Assembly: GCA_050633665.1 (NCBI GenBank)
Contig: JBOEGY010000006.1
Span: 62,001 to 126,000 of the forward strand
Direction of reading: 5' to 3'
Length of the DNA: 64,000 nucleotides
Source: JAUIAI01 sp050633665
GTDB taxonomy: Bacteria > Pseudomonadota > Gammaproteobacteria > Burkholderiales > Burkholderiaceae_E
How positions within the stretch are numbered: position 1 is the stretch's first letter; every line of letters begins with the position of its first letter. The position numbers and the translations under genes are program-made. This document shows positions 35,431-44,297 of this stretch, one piece after another. The notes below the pieces were generated by a model that was given only the letters and a program-made list of their open reading frames with translations, was not told the origin of the DNA and searched no databases.

Positions 35431-36269
35431 TGGCTCATTTGTCAGCCGGTGTTTTTACATCGCATGTGCCCGCGATAGGCGCAGCCGTAGATCTGGGCAA
35501 GACGCAGGACGACTACTGGGCGCCGGTATTCGCCGGGTACGAGTATTCAAAACAATGGATGGCCGAGCACAAGCCTGATGTGATTCTGTTGGTTTACAAC
35601 GATCATGCCAGTGCTTTTGACCTGAGCATGATTCCAACGTTTGCGATCGGATGCGCCGAGTCGTACCCGATTGCCGATGAAGGCTGGGGCGCTCGCCCGG
35701 TGCCTCCGGTCAAGGGGCACCCGGATCTGGCCTGGCACATTGCTCAGTCGGTCATTCTGGATGAATTTGACCTGACCATTGTCAACGAGATGCCGGTCGA
35801 TCACGGCCTGACCGTACCGCTCACCCTGATGCATGGCCAGCCCGACCAATGGCCGTGCCCCGTCATTCCGCTGGCCGTTAACGTCGTGCAATATCCGCCA
35901 CCGACCGGCAACCGGTGTTACCAGCTGGGTAAAGCGCTGCGGCGCGCGATTGAATCATTCGATCGCGACCTCAACGTCCAGATCTGGGGAACTGGCGGCA
36001 TGAGCCATCAGTTACAAGGGCCGCGAGCCGGTCTGATCAATGCCGAGTTTGACAAGAAGTTCCTGCAAGATCTGGTTGATTCGCCAGACAAGCTGGCGCA
36101 AAAACCTCATGTTGAATATCTGCGCGAGGCGGGCTCCGAAGGGGTTGAGCTGGTCATGTGGCTGGTTGCCCGTGGCGCGCTTGATCCCAAGGTCGTCGAG
36201 AAACATCGCTTCTATCATGTGCCCGCGTCAAACACGGCGGTCGGTCATCTGATTCTTGAAAATATCTGA
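35430..36269 (+). CDS. ligB: Protocatechuate 4,5-dioxygenase beta subunit
   Basis: A 279-residue class III extradiol dioxygenase catalytic subunit. Iron ligands can be placed: H12 in FTSHVPAIG, H59 in YNDHASAFD and E240 in SEGVELVMW; the catalytic base equivalent of LigB His195 is H193 in GMSHQLQG. I choose the ATG at 35430, which overlaps the ligA stop (TGATG), instead of an in-frame start inside ligA, because it restores the conserved MAxxxxGVxxSHVP start. Together with LigA it opens the ring between C4 and C5. Confidence 0.95.
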   Translation: MAHLSAGVFTSHVPAIGAAVDLGKTQDDYWAPVFAGYEYSKQWMAEHKPDVILLVYNDHASAFDLSMIPTFAIGCAESYPIADEGWGARPVPPVKGHPDLAWHIAQSVILDEFDLTIVNEMPVDHGLTVPLTLMHGQPDQWPCPVIPLAVNVVQYPPPTGNRCYQLGKALRRAIESFDRDLNVQIWGTGGMSHQLQGPRAGLINAEFDKKFLQDLVDSPDKLAQKPHVEYLREAGSEGVELVMWLVARGALDPKVVEKHRFYHVPASNTAVGHLILENI

Positions 36270-36288
36270 GTCTCAAACAGGACAAACT

Positions 36289-37239
36289 ATGAAAGTTATT
36301 GTTGCCGGTGGTGGTGCGTTTGGAGCCAAACATCTGGATGGCATCGCGAAGATTTCGGGTGTCGAGGTCGCAGCGCTGGTCGGGCGCCGGCTTGAACCTA
36401 CCCAGGAGATGGCGCAGAAATACGGCATACCGAACGCATTGACAGATCTGGACGAGGCGCTCAGTCTGGACGGTGTGGATGCCGCAATCTTGTGTACACC
36501 GACTCAAATGCATGCGAGCCAGGCGATTCAGTGCATGAAGGCAGGCAAACATGTTCAGGTGGAGATTCCACTGGCCGACAATCTGGCGGATGCCAGAGCC
36601 GTCGCTGATCTGCAAAAATCGACCGGGCTGGTCTGCATGGTCGGGCATACCCGGCGTTTTAATCCGTCGCATCAGTGGGTGCATCGTGAAATTACCGAGT
36701 CACGGCTGAAGATTCAGCAAATGGATGTTCAGACCTATTTTTTCCGTCGGACCAACACTAATGCGCTTGGCCAGGCCCGGTCATGGACGGATCATCTGTT
36801 ATGGCATCACGCGGCTCATACGGTTGACCTGTTTCAATATCAGGTTGGCGAGCCGGTCGTCGTCGCTCATGCGATAGAAGGGCCGATCCACCCTGAGTTG
36901 GGTATCTCGCTGGATATGTCAATCCAGCTCAAAACCAGCGGCGGCTCAATTTGTACGCTATCGCTGTCGTTCAACAATGATGGCCCGCTGGGCACGTTTT
37001 TTCGGTACATCGGTGATAACGGCACCTATATTGCCCGCTATGATGACCTGGTTAATGGCAGGGAAGAACCGATCGATGTGTCGAAAGTGGATGTGTCAAT
37101 GAACGGTATTGAACTCCAGGACCGGGAGTTCTTCGCGGCAATTCAGGAAGGCCGTGAGCCCAATTCATCGGTGCATCAAGTCATGCCTTGCTATGAGACA
37201 CTGCATTTGCTGGAGCAGGAACTACATTCACAAAAATAA
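36289..37239 (+). CDS. ligC: 4-carboxy-2-hydroxymuconate-6-semialdehyde dehydrogenase
   Basis: A 316-residue Gfo/Idh/MocA-family dehydrogenase. The Rossmann motif VIVAGGGAFGAKHLDG opens the protein, EIPLADNL replaces the EKP motif of sugar dehydrogenases, and HTRRFNPSHQWVH is the LigC-type block. Known reaction: NADP-dependent oxidation of the hemiacetal form of the ring-cleavage product to 2-pyrone-4,6-dicarboxylate. The ATG at 36289 has AGGA 6-9 bp upstream. It follows ligB by 19 bp. Confidence 0.92.
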   Translation: MKVIVAGGGAFGAKHLDGIAKISGVEVAALVGRRLEPTQEMAQKYGIPNALTDLDEALSLDGVDAAILCTPTQMHASQAIQCMKAGKHVQVEIPLADNLADARAVADLQKSTGLVCMVGHTRRFNPSHQWVHREITESRLKIQQMDVQTYFFRRTNTNALGQARSWTDHLLWHHAAHTVDLFQYQVGEPVVVAHAIEGPIHPELGISLDMSIQLKTSGGSICTLSLSFNNDGPLGTFFRYIGDNGTYIARYDDLVNGREEPIDVSKVDVSMNGIELQDREFFAAIQEGREPNSSVHQVMPCYETLHLLEQELHSQK

Positions 37240-37256
37240 TTGCCGGAGAAAATGCC

Positions 37257-38165
37257 ATGAGTGAGACCACCGTTCATAGCGAAGCCATCGAGACCGTCGT
37301 GATTCCCAGAGTACGCGATCTTGGCGGATTTGAAGTCCGGAGGGTGTTACCAGCGGCTGAAAGGCGAGCGGTCGGGCCTTTTGTCTTTTTTGACCAGATG
37401 GGGCCGACCGAATTTCCACCGGGTCAGGGGCTGAACGTTCGCCCCCATCCCCATATCGGTCTGGCCACCGTGACGTATTTGTTCGAGGGAGAGTTCCGGC
37501 ATCGGGACTCACTCGGCACAGACCAGATGATTTACCCCGGCGCGGTCAACTGGATGGTTGCCGGACGCGGGATTACCCATTCGGAGCGCACCAGTGAGTC
37601 AACGCTCAAAGAGGGACACAGGGCTTTCGGTGTGCAGGTCTGGGTGGCGTTACCCAAGGCCCAGGAAACAATGGCACCGCTGTTCGAGCATCATGCCAAG
37701 TCGTCGCTGCCACTGTTGAAGGAGCCGGGCAGAAAGCTGCGAGTCATTCTCGGTACCGCATTCGATCAGACCTCGCCTGTGCAGATTTATTCCGACCTGT
37801 TTTATGTCGATGCGCGTCTGGACCCGGGCCATTCAGTCGAAGTCCCGATTGAGTACGAAGAGCGCTGTATTCATATTGCGGCCGGCTCTGTATTCGTGAA
37901 TGGCAAACGTTATGAGTCCGGTCGCATGCTGGTTCTAACTCCGGGCGCCCGGGTGACCGCTGTTGCGGCGGATCACGAGGCGCGCTTAATGCTGGCCGGC
38001 GGTGCGCCGCTCGATGGGCCGCGCTTGCTCTCCTGGAACTTCGTTGCCTCGTCCCAGAATCTGATCGACAAGGCAGAGCGTGCCTGGCGTGAGGCTGACT
38101 GGAAAACAGGCCAGTTCAGGCTTCCCCCCGGTGACGACCAGGAATACACGCCACTGCCTGAATAA
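37257..38165 (+). CDS. Pirin family protein
   Basis: A 302-residue bicupin of the pirin family. The metal site is visible in the N-terminal cupin: NVRPHPHIGLATVTYLFEG gives two of the His ligands, and WMVAGRGITHSERTSE supplies the third His and the Glu. Many bacterial pirins have quercetinase-like dioxygenase activity; others regulate enzymes. It begins 17 bp after ligC with GGAGA upstream, so it belongs to the aromatic operon. A role in oxidising a flavonoid/phenolic substrate, or in modulating an enzyme, is possible but not shown. Confidence 0.88.
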   Translation: MSETTVHSEAIETVVIPRVRDLGGFEVRRVLPAAERRAVGPFVFFDQMGPTEFPPGQGLNVRPHPHIGLATVTYLFEGEFRHRDSLGTDQMIYPGAVNWMVAGRGITHSERTSESTLKEGHRAFGVQVWVALPKAQETMAPLFEHHAKSSLPLLKEPGRKLRVILGTAFDQTSPVQIYSDLFYVDARLDPGHSVEVPIEYEERCIHIAAGSVFVNGKRYESGRMLVLTPGARVTAVAADHEARLMLAGGAPLDGPRLLSWNFVASSQNLIDKAERAWREADWKTGQFRLPPGDDQEYTPLPE

Positions 38166-38215
38166 GCGTGACCACTGTTTCGTTTTAGTCGGTTTCCTTT
38201 ACTCCGAAAGCCCCT

Positions 38216-38239
38216 GTCAGTCCTCTGGTGGGGACTGAC
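38216..38239 (+). repeat. Hairpin between the pirin gene and the TAXI permease
   Basis: GTCAGTCC and GGACTGAC form a perfect 8-bp stem around an 8-base loop in the 149-bp gap. No T-run follows, so it is more likely an attenuating or stabilising structure than a terminator; an internal promoter may also lie in this gap. Confidence 0.45.
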
Positions 38240-38314
38240 TGGTGTAACCTTGGCCTCCAACAATTTGTAGAGTCAGCGCATGGTTTGTTTTTCCGCGCGA
38301 CGGAGGCCTCTGAG

Positions 38315-40177
38315 ATGAGCCTGGCGAAACTTTCTGCCGACGGCTTTGCTGTTTGTTTGTCAGTTCTGGCCTTTTATGTGGCCGGCTGGGGCGTATTTGA
38401 TAATGTCTGGGTTTCCGGGCTGACCGTCTGGTTCGGCTTCATGGCGGGCTTTCTGGTCTGGTCGGATCGCGTCCGGGACAGCGAATCAAAACCGGTGCAG
38501 ACCTTCTTTCTGGTTCTGCATTTTGGTCTTGCGGCTTTGTTCAGCTATGCGATGTGGCGCTGGACCGGCGTCATGCTGGAGCAGGAAGAATTCTTCATTG
38601 AGATCACCCACGCAGACCATCTGCTGGCCTGGGTAGGCCTGGCGATTGCTGGCTACATGACATGGCGGTACTTCGGGCTGCCCATGTTGCTGGTTTTCCT
38701 GCTGTCTTGTTACTACGTTCTAATGCCCGGTAGTTGGTTGGGGGTCGGCGAGCATTGGACCCGTGTGGCTGACAATCTCTGGTACTCAACGGATGGCGCA
38801 TTCGGGCGCCCGGTCGAAGTCGTTGGGCGGGTCGTCCTGATCTTCATTTTGTTTGGCGCCATTTTGCAGACTTCCGGGGCAGGTGAGGTGCTCCTGAAAC
38901 TCGCTTTCGCCGCGACCGGGCGCTTCTCGGGTGGCCCGGCTCATGCAGCCATCGTTGGTTCGGCCATGTTCGGGACTCTGTCCGGTGCTGCGGTGGCAAA
39001 TGTTGTGTCGACCGGCGTCTTCACCATACCGATCATCAAACGCTCGGGTTTCTCAGCCCGGTTCGCCGGCGCGGTCGAAGCGGCGGCTTCAACCGGCGGG
39101 CAGATCATGCCGCCCGTGATGGGCGTCGTGGCATTTCTGATGGCTGATGTCACCGGTATTCCGTATTTAAAAATTGTCGTTGCTGCGTTGATACCCGCAG
39201 CAATGTACTACGCGTCTTTGTTCCTGGTCGTGCTGATTGAGTCGCGCAAGCAAGGCATTGCGCCGGTTCCGGTCGCCGAGCGCGAACGACTCACCCGACG
39301 TGACTGGCTGTCAAGTCTGGCCTTCTGGATTCCGCTTGGTGTGTTGATTGCTTATCTGATCGATGGCCGGACGCCGCAAAATGCCGGCTTCGCGGCCACT
39401 GTTGTCGCGAGCATTCTTTGTCTGATTCTGTTTCCGGCATTCCGGCATCCGCGAAAATGGCTCGAAACCATTATCTCTGCCGGTTATGTCGCGGCGACGC
39501 TGATGATTATTGTCACCGCGATCGGATTCGTGATCGGCGTGGTCAACATGACCGGGATCGGCTTGCAGTTCGCCGAGGCAATTCTGTCGGTTGCGGGAAC
39601 CGACTTGTTCCTGAGTCTGTTACTGGTGATGCTCGGTTGCCTGGTGATGGGCATGGGCGTGCCGACCGGCGCGGCTTATCTGATTATCGCGATCGTGCTT
39701 GGACCTGCGCTGGAACGACTTGGCCTGCCAACGATAGCAGCACATCTGTTCGTTGTGTACTTCGGCGTGTTGTCGGTGATTACGCCGCCGGTCGCGCTGG
39801 CGGCATTCGCGGCCGCTCCGATCGCCGGCGCCGGCCCGATGGAAACCGGTTTTGAAGCCGTTCGGCTCGCGATTGCCGGGTTCATCATTCCGTTCGTTTT
39901 CGTGTATCACCAGGATGTCCTGCTGATTGTTGACGATTTTTCCCTGCCCGGTCTTGGCTGGTCGTTGATTGCCTTTGCTATTGCAACCTGGTCGATCGCA
40001 TCAGCACTGGCCGGTTTTGATGCCAGACGGTTGCCGGGCTGGCAACGCGTGTTGCGCCTGATTGCCGGTGTCGGCGTCTTGATTCCTCAGGCGTTAATCG
40101 CAGTGCCGGCGTTTATCGTGGCTGTGCTGTTGCTGGCCAGTCATCGTTTGCCGGTGCGTTCAGATCGTCCTGTCTGA
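38315..40177 (+). CDS. TAXI-type TRAP transporter fused permease
   Basis: A 620-residue polytopic membrane protein in which the small and large TRAP permease subunits are fused, as is usual with TAXI-type binding proteins. Features include the GSAMFGTLSGAAVANVVSTG block (about 212-231), STGGQIMPPVMGVVAFLMAD and the late MGMGVPTGAAYLI. The ATG at 38315 has GGAGG 8 bp upstream; an upstream in-frame start is less likely. A separate TAXI binding protein follows after 44 bp. Its location downstream of pobA-ligABC-pirin suggests uptake of 4-hydroxybenzoate, protocatechuate or a related acid; inference from context. Confidence 0.92.
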   Translation: MSLAKLSADGFAVCLSVLAFYVAGWGVFDNVWVSGLTVWFGFMAGFLVWSDRVRDSESKPVQTFFLVLHFGLAALFSYAMWRWTGVMLEQEEFFIEITHADHLLAWVGLAIAGYMTWRYFGLPMLLVFLLSCYYVLMPGSWLGVGEHWTRVADNLWYSTDGAFGRPVEVVGRVVLIFILFGAILQTSGAGEVLLKLAFAATGRFSGGPAHAAIVGSAMFGTLSGAAVANVVSTGVFTIPIIKRSGFSARFAGAVEAAASTGGQIMPPVMGVVAFLMADVTGIPYLKIVVAALIPAAMYYASLFLVVLIESRKQGIAPVPVAERERLTRRDWLSSLAFWIPLGVLIAYLIDGRTPQNAGFAATVVASILCLILFPAFRHPRKWLETIISAGYVAATLMIIVTAIGFVIGVVNMTGIGLQFAEAILSVAGTDLFLSLLLVMLGCLVMGMGVPTGAAYLIIAIVLGPALERLGLPTIAAHLFVVYFGVLSVITPPVALAAFAAAPIAGAGPMETGFEAVRLAIAGFIIPFVFVYHQDVLLIVDDFSLPGLGWSLIAFAIATWSIASALAGFDARRLPGWQRVLRLIAGVGVLIPQALIAVPAFIVAVLLLASHRLPVRSDRPV

Positions 40178-40221
40178 TTTTCCTACACCCTTGCTTCAAG
40201 ACCTCTCGGAGAGACTTACTG

Positions 40222-41241
40222 ATGAAACCAATCACAACCCTGATAACTGCTGGTGCGCTGTCATTCGCCGTAGTTTCGGCCAATGCTGCCGAAAAAGTCA
40301 AAATGGCAACCATTGCGCCAGGAACTTCTGCGTATCTGACCATGACGACGTTTGCCAATATCGTTAACCAGAACCAGAAAGACTATGAATTTACGGTTGA
40401 CGCAACCGGTGCAGCGACCAAACATATTATTGAAGTCGCCAGAGGAAAGCTCGACTATGCGATGTCGTCGCCTACCATTCATTTCTTTCTCAAGAATGGC
40501 AAAGCCATGTACAAGAAACTGAAGGATGCGCCAAAACTGGCCGACAAGCTTAGTCTTGTGATGTGGTTTCCGTATGGGCAGTATCACTTCATTGTGCACG
40601 AAGACAGCGGCATTAAAACGCTGGGTGACCTCAAAGGCAAGAAAGTCTTTCTCGGGCCGCCGGGAGGCGGCGCCTGGAATGCGGCTTATTCCTGGATGAA
40701 GTTTGTTGGCGGGCTGGATGCAAAGAAAGGAGATTTCGAAGGTGTCAAGGCGAGCTGGTCGTCTGCTTTTCAGGGTTTTCAGGACCGCCAGTTCGATGCT
40801 TATGTCAATGGCGGCATTGCACCTTTCCCTCAGGTAGAGCAGCTTTCTCTGACCAGTGAGATTCGTCTGTTGGGTGTTGACAAGAAAACCTACGAGGGCA
40901 ACCCGGCTGCCAAAAAATATATGACGGGAATTCCCGGGCGTGATCTAGGTGTAATTAAGCAGGGCACATACGGTAAGAACGTCAAGATGGATCACGACAT
41001 TTACACCAACGGAGCGACGGTGGGCATTACCGTGCGCAAAGACATGTCGGAAGAGCAGGTCTATCAGGTTACCAAAGCCTTTTGGGATAATGTCGCTGAG
41101 GCTAGAAAGTCCGCCCCCTGGATGAACAACATCACGATGGAGTACGCCATCAAAGAAGGTGGCCTGGCACTACACCCAGGCGCGCAACGATATTATAAGG
41201 AAATCGGTGCCAAGATTCCTGCCGGCTCAATGGCAAAATAG
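40222..41241 (+). CDS. TAXI-family TRAP solute-binding protein
   Basis: A 339-residue periplasmic protein with a signal peptide (about 1-22, ending SANAAEK) and the TAXI fold. The block KMATIAPGTSAYLTMTTFANI (about 27-47) is the place where the binding motif of the family lies, and DLKGKKVFLGPPGGGAWNAA is the second conserved region. It delivers its ligand to the fused permease upstream. It is the last gene of the aromatic operon, followed by a clear terminator. Confidence 0.92.
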   Translation: MKPITTLITAGALSFAVVSANAAEKVKMATIAPGTSAYLTMTTFANIVNQNQKDYEFTVDATGAATKHIIEVARGKLDYAMSSPTIHFFLKNGKAMYKKLKDAPKLADKLSLVMWFPYGQYHFIVHEDSGIKTLGDLKGKKVFLGPPGGGAWNAAYSWMKFVGGLDAKKGDFEGVKASWSSAFQGFQDRQFDAYVNGGIAPFPQVEQLSLTSEIRLLGVDKKTYEGNPAAKKYMTGIPGRDLGVIKQGTYGKNVKMDHDIYTNGATVGITVRKDMSEEQVYQVTKAFWDNVAEARKSAPWMNNITMEYAIKEGGLALHPGAQRYYKEIGAKIPAGSMAK

Positions 41242-41256
41242 GCTGACCGATATAAC

Positions 41257-41284
41257 AAAGGGCCGCTGTAGCGGCCCTTTTTTT
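41257..41284. terminator. Strong rho-independent terminator, probably bidirectional
   Basis: AAAGGGCCGC-TGTA-GCGGCCCTTT forms a perfect 10-bp stem with a 4-base loop, ending in seven T residues. It terminates the pobA/TAXI operon. The minus-strand gene ends 13 bp away and the hairpin has A-rich bases on its left side, so it may serve both directions. Confidence 0.9.
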
Positions 41285-41296
41285 GTCTCTCACTTC

Positions 41297-42448
41297 TTAG
41301 CGGGTGAGATCAATCTCAATCTGGTCGCCCGCGTTGACCGTAATGGCAGCGCCAAACTCGCCGCTTCTGTCTTTCAGGCGATAAGTGCCTGGTAAGACGG
41401 GCAGGATTCGGGTTGCGGCACTGGAGATCCGTTTGTTCCAGGAAGGATTGGACGGCTGCACCAGCACGACGCTGCCGTCAGCATTCTTGAAATTAATCAC
41501 TGCGGCAAACGCCAGCAGGTTGACAGGTGTCTGTTGGTTGGCCGGGATTTCCATAGCCTGCTCGCTTACCTGCCGGTTGATTCGCAGCTTGTAGCTACCA
41601 GGCTTGAGTCGATAAGGCCTTTCGGTACTCGCACTGGAGCGATCATTAATAGTTGTGGCGTTGCCACTGGCGTTGATCAGGCCGAGGCTGACATTTGGCG
41701 GGAAGTTGATCATGACGACTTCGGTCGCCTGAGTCGCGGTTGTCGTTTGCAGCGGCGCAATCTTCTCGGCAGGTGCCATGACTTCTTTTTTGACGGAAGT
41801 CAGGGCGGTTTTCAGCTCCTTGGAGTTGGAAGCGGTGAAATACTTACCGCCACCGGCTTTGGCAATGCACTGCAACTGGGCGCGCTCTTTGCCTTCAACA
41901 TCAAACCCGACGACGTGAACCCTGACTGCCACGCCGCCCGCACGCAGGCGTTCGACCTGCTGGCAGGGGTCGCCGCCGCAGGATTCGGCGCCGTCGCTGA
42001 TCAGGACAATTGAGGTGCTGTCTTCGTTGCTGAGAACTTCATCCGCAGCTTGCGCCATCGCTCCTGCTATTGGTGTTTTGCCTCGCGGGGATACCCGCGA
42101 GATGGCTTGCAGCAACAAGGCGCGGTTTGACGGCGCAGGCGGCAAAAGCTCGATGTCTTTGCAGTCACCTTTGCGGCGATGGCCGTAGATTTGCAAGCCC
42201 ACTGCGCTGCTGACCGGCAGCTCCTTGACCAGATCGGACAACACGGTCTTAGCGACATCCATTTTGATGCGGCTATCCACTTTTGCCCACATCGAGCCGG
42301 AGGCATCCAGAACGAACAACACCCGGGAAGGCGCCGGCGCAGCCAGAACGGCTGGCGCGCAAGCCAGCGCCAAGGCTGCCGCAAACCAGCTACGGGCTAC
42401 CCGTTTGCTGACTGATTCAAACAATCCGGTTCGTCGCTTGGCTTTCAC
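41297..42448 (-). CDS. Secreted VWA-domain protein
   Basis: A 383-residue exported protein. After a Lys/Arg-rich start, a signal sequence runs to about residue 38 (ALACAPAVLAAPAP). The VWA domain (about 41-220) has an intact metal-ion-dependent adhesion site, DASGSMW, with the later Thr in RGKTPIAGA and Asp in ISDGAESCGGDPC. The C-terminal half contains two repeated beta-type segments with PGSYKLRI and PGTYRLKD. I choose the GTG at 42448, with GGAGA 8 bp before it, over a TTG 48 bp upstream. Function unknown; periplasmic or surface protein-binding is likely. Confidence 0.83.
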   Translation of the reverse strand: MKAKRRTGLFESVSKRVARSWFAAALALACAPAVLAAPAPSRVLFVLDASGSMWAKVDSRIKMDVAKTVLSDLVKELPVSSAVGLQIYGHRRKGDCKDIELLPPAPSNRALLLQAISRVSPRGKTPIAGAMAQAADEVLSNEDSTSIVLISDGAESCGGDPCQQVERLRAGGVAVRVHVVGFDVEGKERAQLQCIAKAGGGKYFTASNSKELKTALTSVKKEVMAPAEKIAPLQTTTATQATEVVMINFPPNVSLGLINASGNATTINDRSSASTERPYRLKPGSYKLRINRQVSEQAMEIPANQQTPVNLLAFAAVINFKNADGSVVLVQPSNPSWNKRISSAATRILPVLPGTYRLKDRSGEFGAAITVNAGDQIEIDLTR

Positions 42449-42528
42449 TGCATTTTCTCCGTCGCAAATTCTTGGTGTCTTTGTCTCAAGACTCAAATAC
42501 TACGCCACAGGAAAAAATCAAAAAACAG

Positions 42529-43314
42529 TCAGTCGGCCCGGGACCGTGCACGGATCGCAGCGCGTTCGAGCATGTATTGTTCCGCTTTGAGCATGTGATC
42601 GCTCATGATCTGGCGGGCTCGGTCATGGTTGCCGGCTTTGATGGCCCGCAGCAAACTGACCTGATAGCCCAGGCCGGCTTCGCGCAGCTCCGGGTGCGGG
42701 TCGGCGTAGATCGCCCGGCATTCTGTCGTGTCGCGTAACAGGCTGATCAGGAATGTACAGACAAATCCCAGCAGGGCGTTACTGCAGTGGCGGGCAAGTA
42801 CGCTGTGAAATTCCAGTTCGGCCATGCGCTGCTCGTATTCTTCCTGAGCGGTCCGAGGTTCGTCCTGGTAGAGTCGGATCGTTTGCTGCAAGTCATTGTG
42901 ACCTTGGTCTGACAGACGGCCGGAGACATCAGCCGCCAATTCGGGCTCAAGCAGTTTACGCAGCGCGTAAATATCAGCGATCGACGGCTGAAAAAACAAG
43001 AATAGATTATCCAGCAATTGAATGGCCTGCTCGTGAGTTAGCGCGGAGATAAATGCGCCGCCTCCGGGGCCGGTCTTGCTGGTGATCAGTCCCTGAATCT
43101 GCAGAATCTTCATGGCCTCGCGCATCGTGCCGCGCGAGGCGGTCAGCTCGTCCCCTTGCAACCAGGATGCCGGCAGACGGTCGCCGGGTTGCAGGCCTTG
43201 TTCGACGATCAGGTCGCGAATATGGCTGGCGATTGTTTCGGGCCGCTTGGGGCGTTTGGGCAGAATGCCGGTGTCAGGGTTTTGCGGGTTATCAGCGTCG
43301 GTCATGCCTGTCAT
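42529..43314 (-). CDS. GntR-family regulator (FadR/FCD subfamily)
   Basis: A 261-residue regulator: an N-terminal winged helix (about 25-92, with DRLPASWLQGDELTASRGTM and the wing LITSKTGPGGGAFI) and a C-terminal helical FCD ligand domain with metal-binding-type Asp and His residues. Its ATG overlaps the stop of the upstream ABC ATPase by 3 bp, so it is the last gene of the peptide-type ABC operon and probably its autoregulator. Ligand unknown; FCD proteins bind small organic acids or amino acids. Confidence 0.9.
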   Translation of the reverse strand: MTGMTDADNPQNPDTGILPKRPKRPETIASHIRDLIVEQGLQPGDRLPASWLQGDELTASRGTMREAMKILQIQGLITSKTGPGGGAFISALTHEQAIQLLDNLFLFFQPSIADIYALRKLLEPELAADVSGRLSDQGHNDLQQTIRLYQDEPRTAQEEYEQRMAELEFHSVLARHCSNALLGFVCTFLISLLRDTTECRAIYADPHPELREAGLGYQVSLLRAIKAGNHDRARQIMSDHMLKAEQYMLERAAIRARSRAD

Positions 43315-44297
43315 TCTCCATCATGGGGATGGTAGCAGGCACTTTGATGGTTGATCGGGGCTGGCGAACCTGCAAGCGTCGGGCGGGCTTGCCGGCACTT
43401 TTCGCTCACGCGTTCGCAACGTTCGGCAAACGCACAGCCAATAGGCGGGTTATACGGGTCAGGTAATTCGGTCTGCGCATCCTGGGTAACCAGGGTTTGG
43501 CGCCCCGGCGTCGGGACTGACTGCAATAACAAGTGAGTGTAGGGGTGGCGTGGCCGAGCAAAAACATCGCTTGCCTGCCCGATTTCCGCCAGGCGGCCAA
43601 AGTACATCACCGCGACCCGGTCGCAGATATTCTGGACAACCGACAGGTCGTGACTGATAAACACATAGGTCAGATTGAACCGTTGCTTGAGTTCCTTGAG
43701 CAGGTTAAGTACCTGGGCCTGTACCGAAACGTCCAGTGCGGAGACCGGCTCGTCAAGCACAATTAGCGACGGATTGGCCGCCAGAGCCCGCGCGATGGCA
43801 ATTCGTTGCGCTTGCCCGCCAGAAAATTCATGCGGATAGCGGTCAAGGAATTCAGGTGCCAGATTTACTGCTTCCAGTAGTTCTGGCAGGCGTTTGGCGC
43901 GTTCAGTGGCCGACATCCCGAGCAGGTGGATCAGCGGCGCCTCCAGCGTTGCACGAATGGTCTTGCGCGGATTCAGCGAGGCGATCGGGTCCTGAAAGAC
44001 GTATTGAATCTTGCGCGCCAACGTGTTGCTGTTCTTGCGCGCGGCAAGCGTCACATCTTCGCCGGCAAACCGGATGATGCCGTCGGTAGGGTGGTCCAGC
44101 CCGACAATCAAACGGGCCAGTGTTGACTTCCCGCACCCGCTTTCGCCAACAATGCCAAGCGTCTCTCCGCGGTTTAGTTGCAGTGAAATATCCTGCACGG
44201 CATGTACCGCAGGCCGGACGGAGGCGAATAAGCGCTTCTCGCCGCCGAAGCGGCGTTCCACGCCAGTGATCTCAAGGAGAGGCGGGTCGGATTTCAT
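43311..44297 (-). CDS. Oligopeptide/dipeptide ABC transporter ATP-binding protein (OppF/DppF type)
   Basis: A 328-residue ATPase. Walker A GESGCGKST, the signature FSGGQAQRIAIARAL, Walker B LIVLDEP and the C-terminal oligopeptide-transporter extension with GCAFAERCERVSEKC (about 290-304) are all present. The ATG at 44297 overlaps the stop of the fused permease-ATPase by one base; an upstream in-frame stretch is not conserved. It forms the second half of the ATPase dimer with the fused partner. The GCAFAERCE region shares a 28-bp identical sequence with the partner gene. Confidence 0.92.
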   Translation of the reverse strand: MKSDPPLLEITGVERRFGGEKRLFASVRPAVHAVQDISLQLNRGETLGIVGESGCGKSTLARLIVGLDHPTDGIIRFAGEDVTLAARKNSNTLARKIQYVFQDPIASLNPRKTIRATLEAPLIHLLGMSATERAKRLPELLEAVNLAPEFLDRYPHEFSGGQAQRIAIARALAANPSLIVLDEPVSALDVSVQAQVLNLLKELKQRFNLTYVFISHDLSVVQNICDRVAVMYFGRLAEIGQASDVFARPRHPYTHLLLQSVPTPGRQTLVTQDAQTELPDPYNPPIGCAFAERCERVSEKCRQARPTLAGSPAPINHQSACYHPHDGE

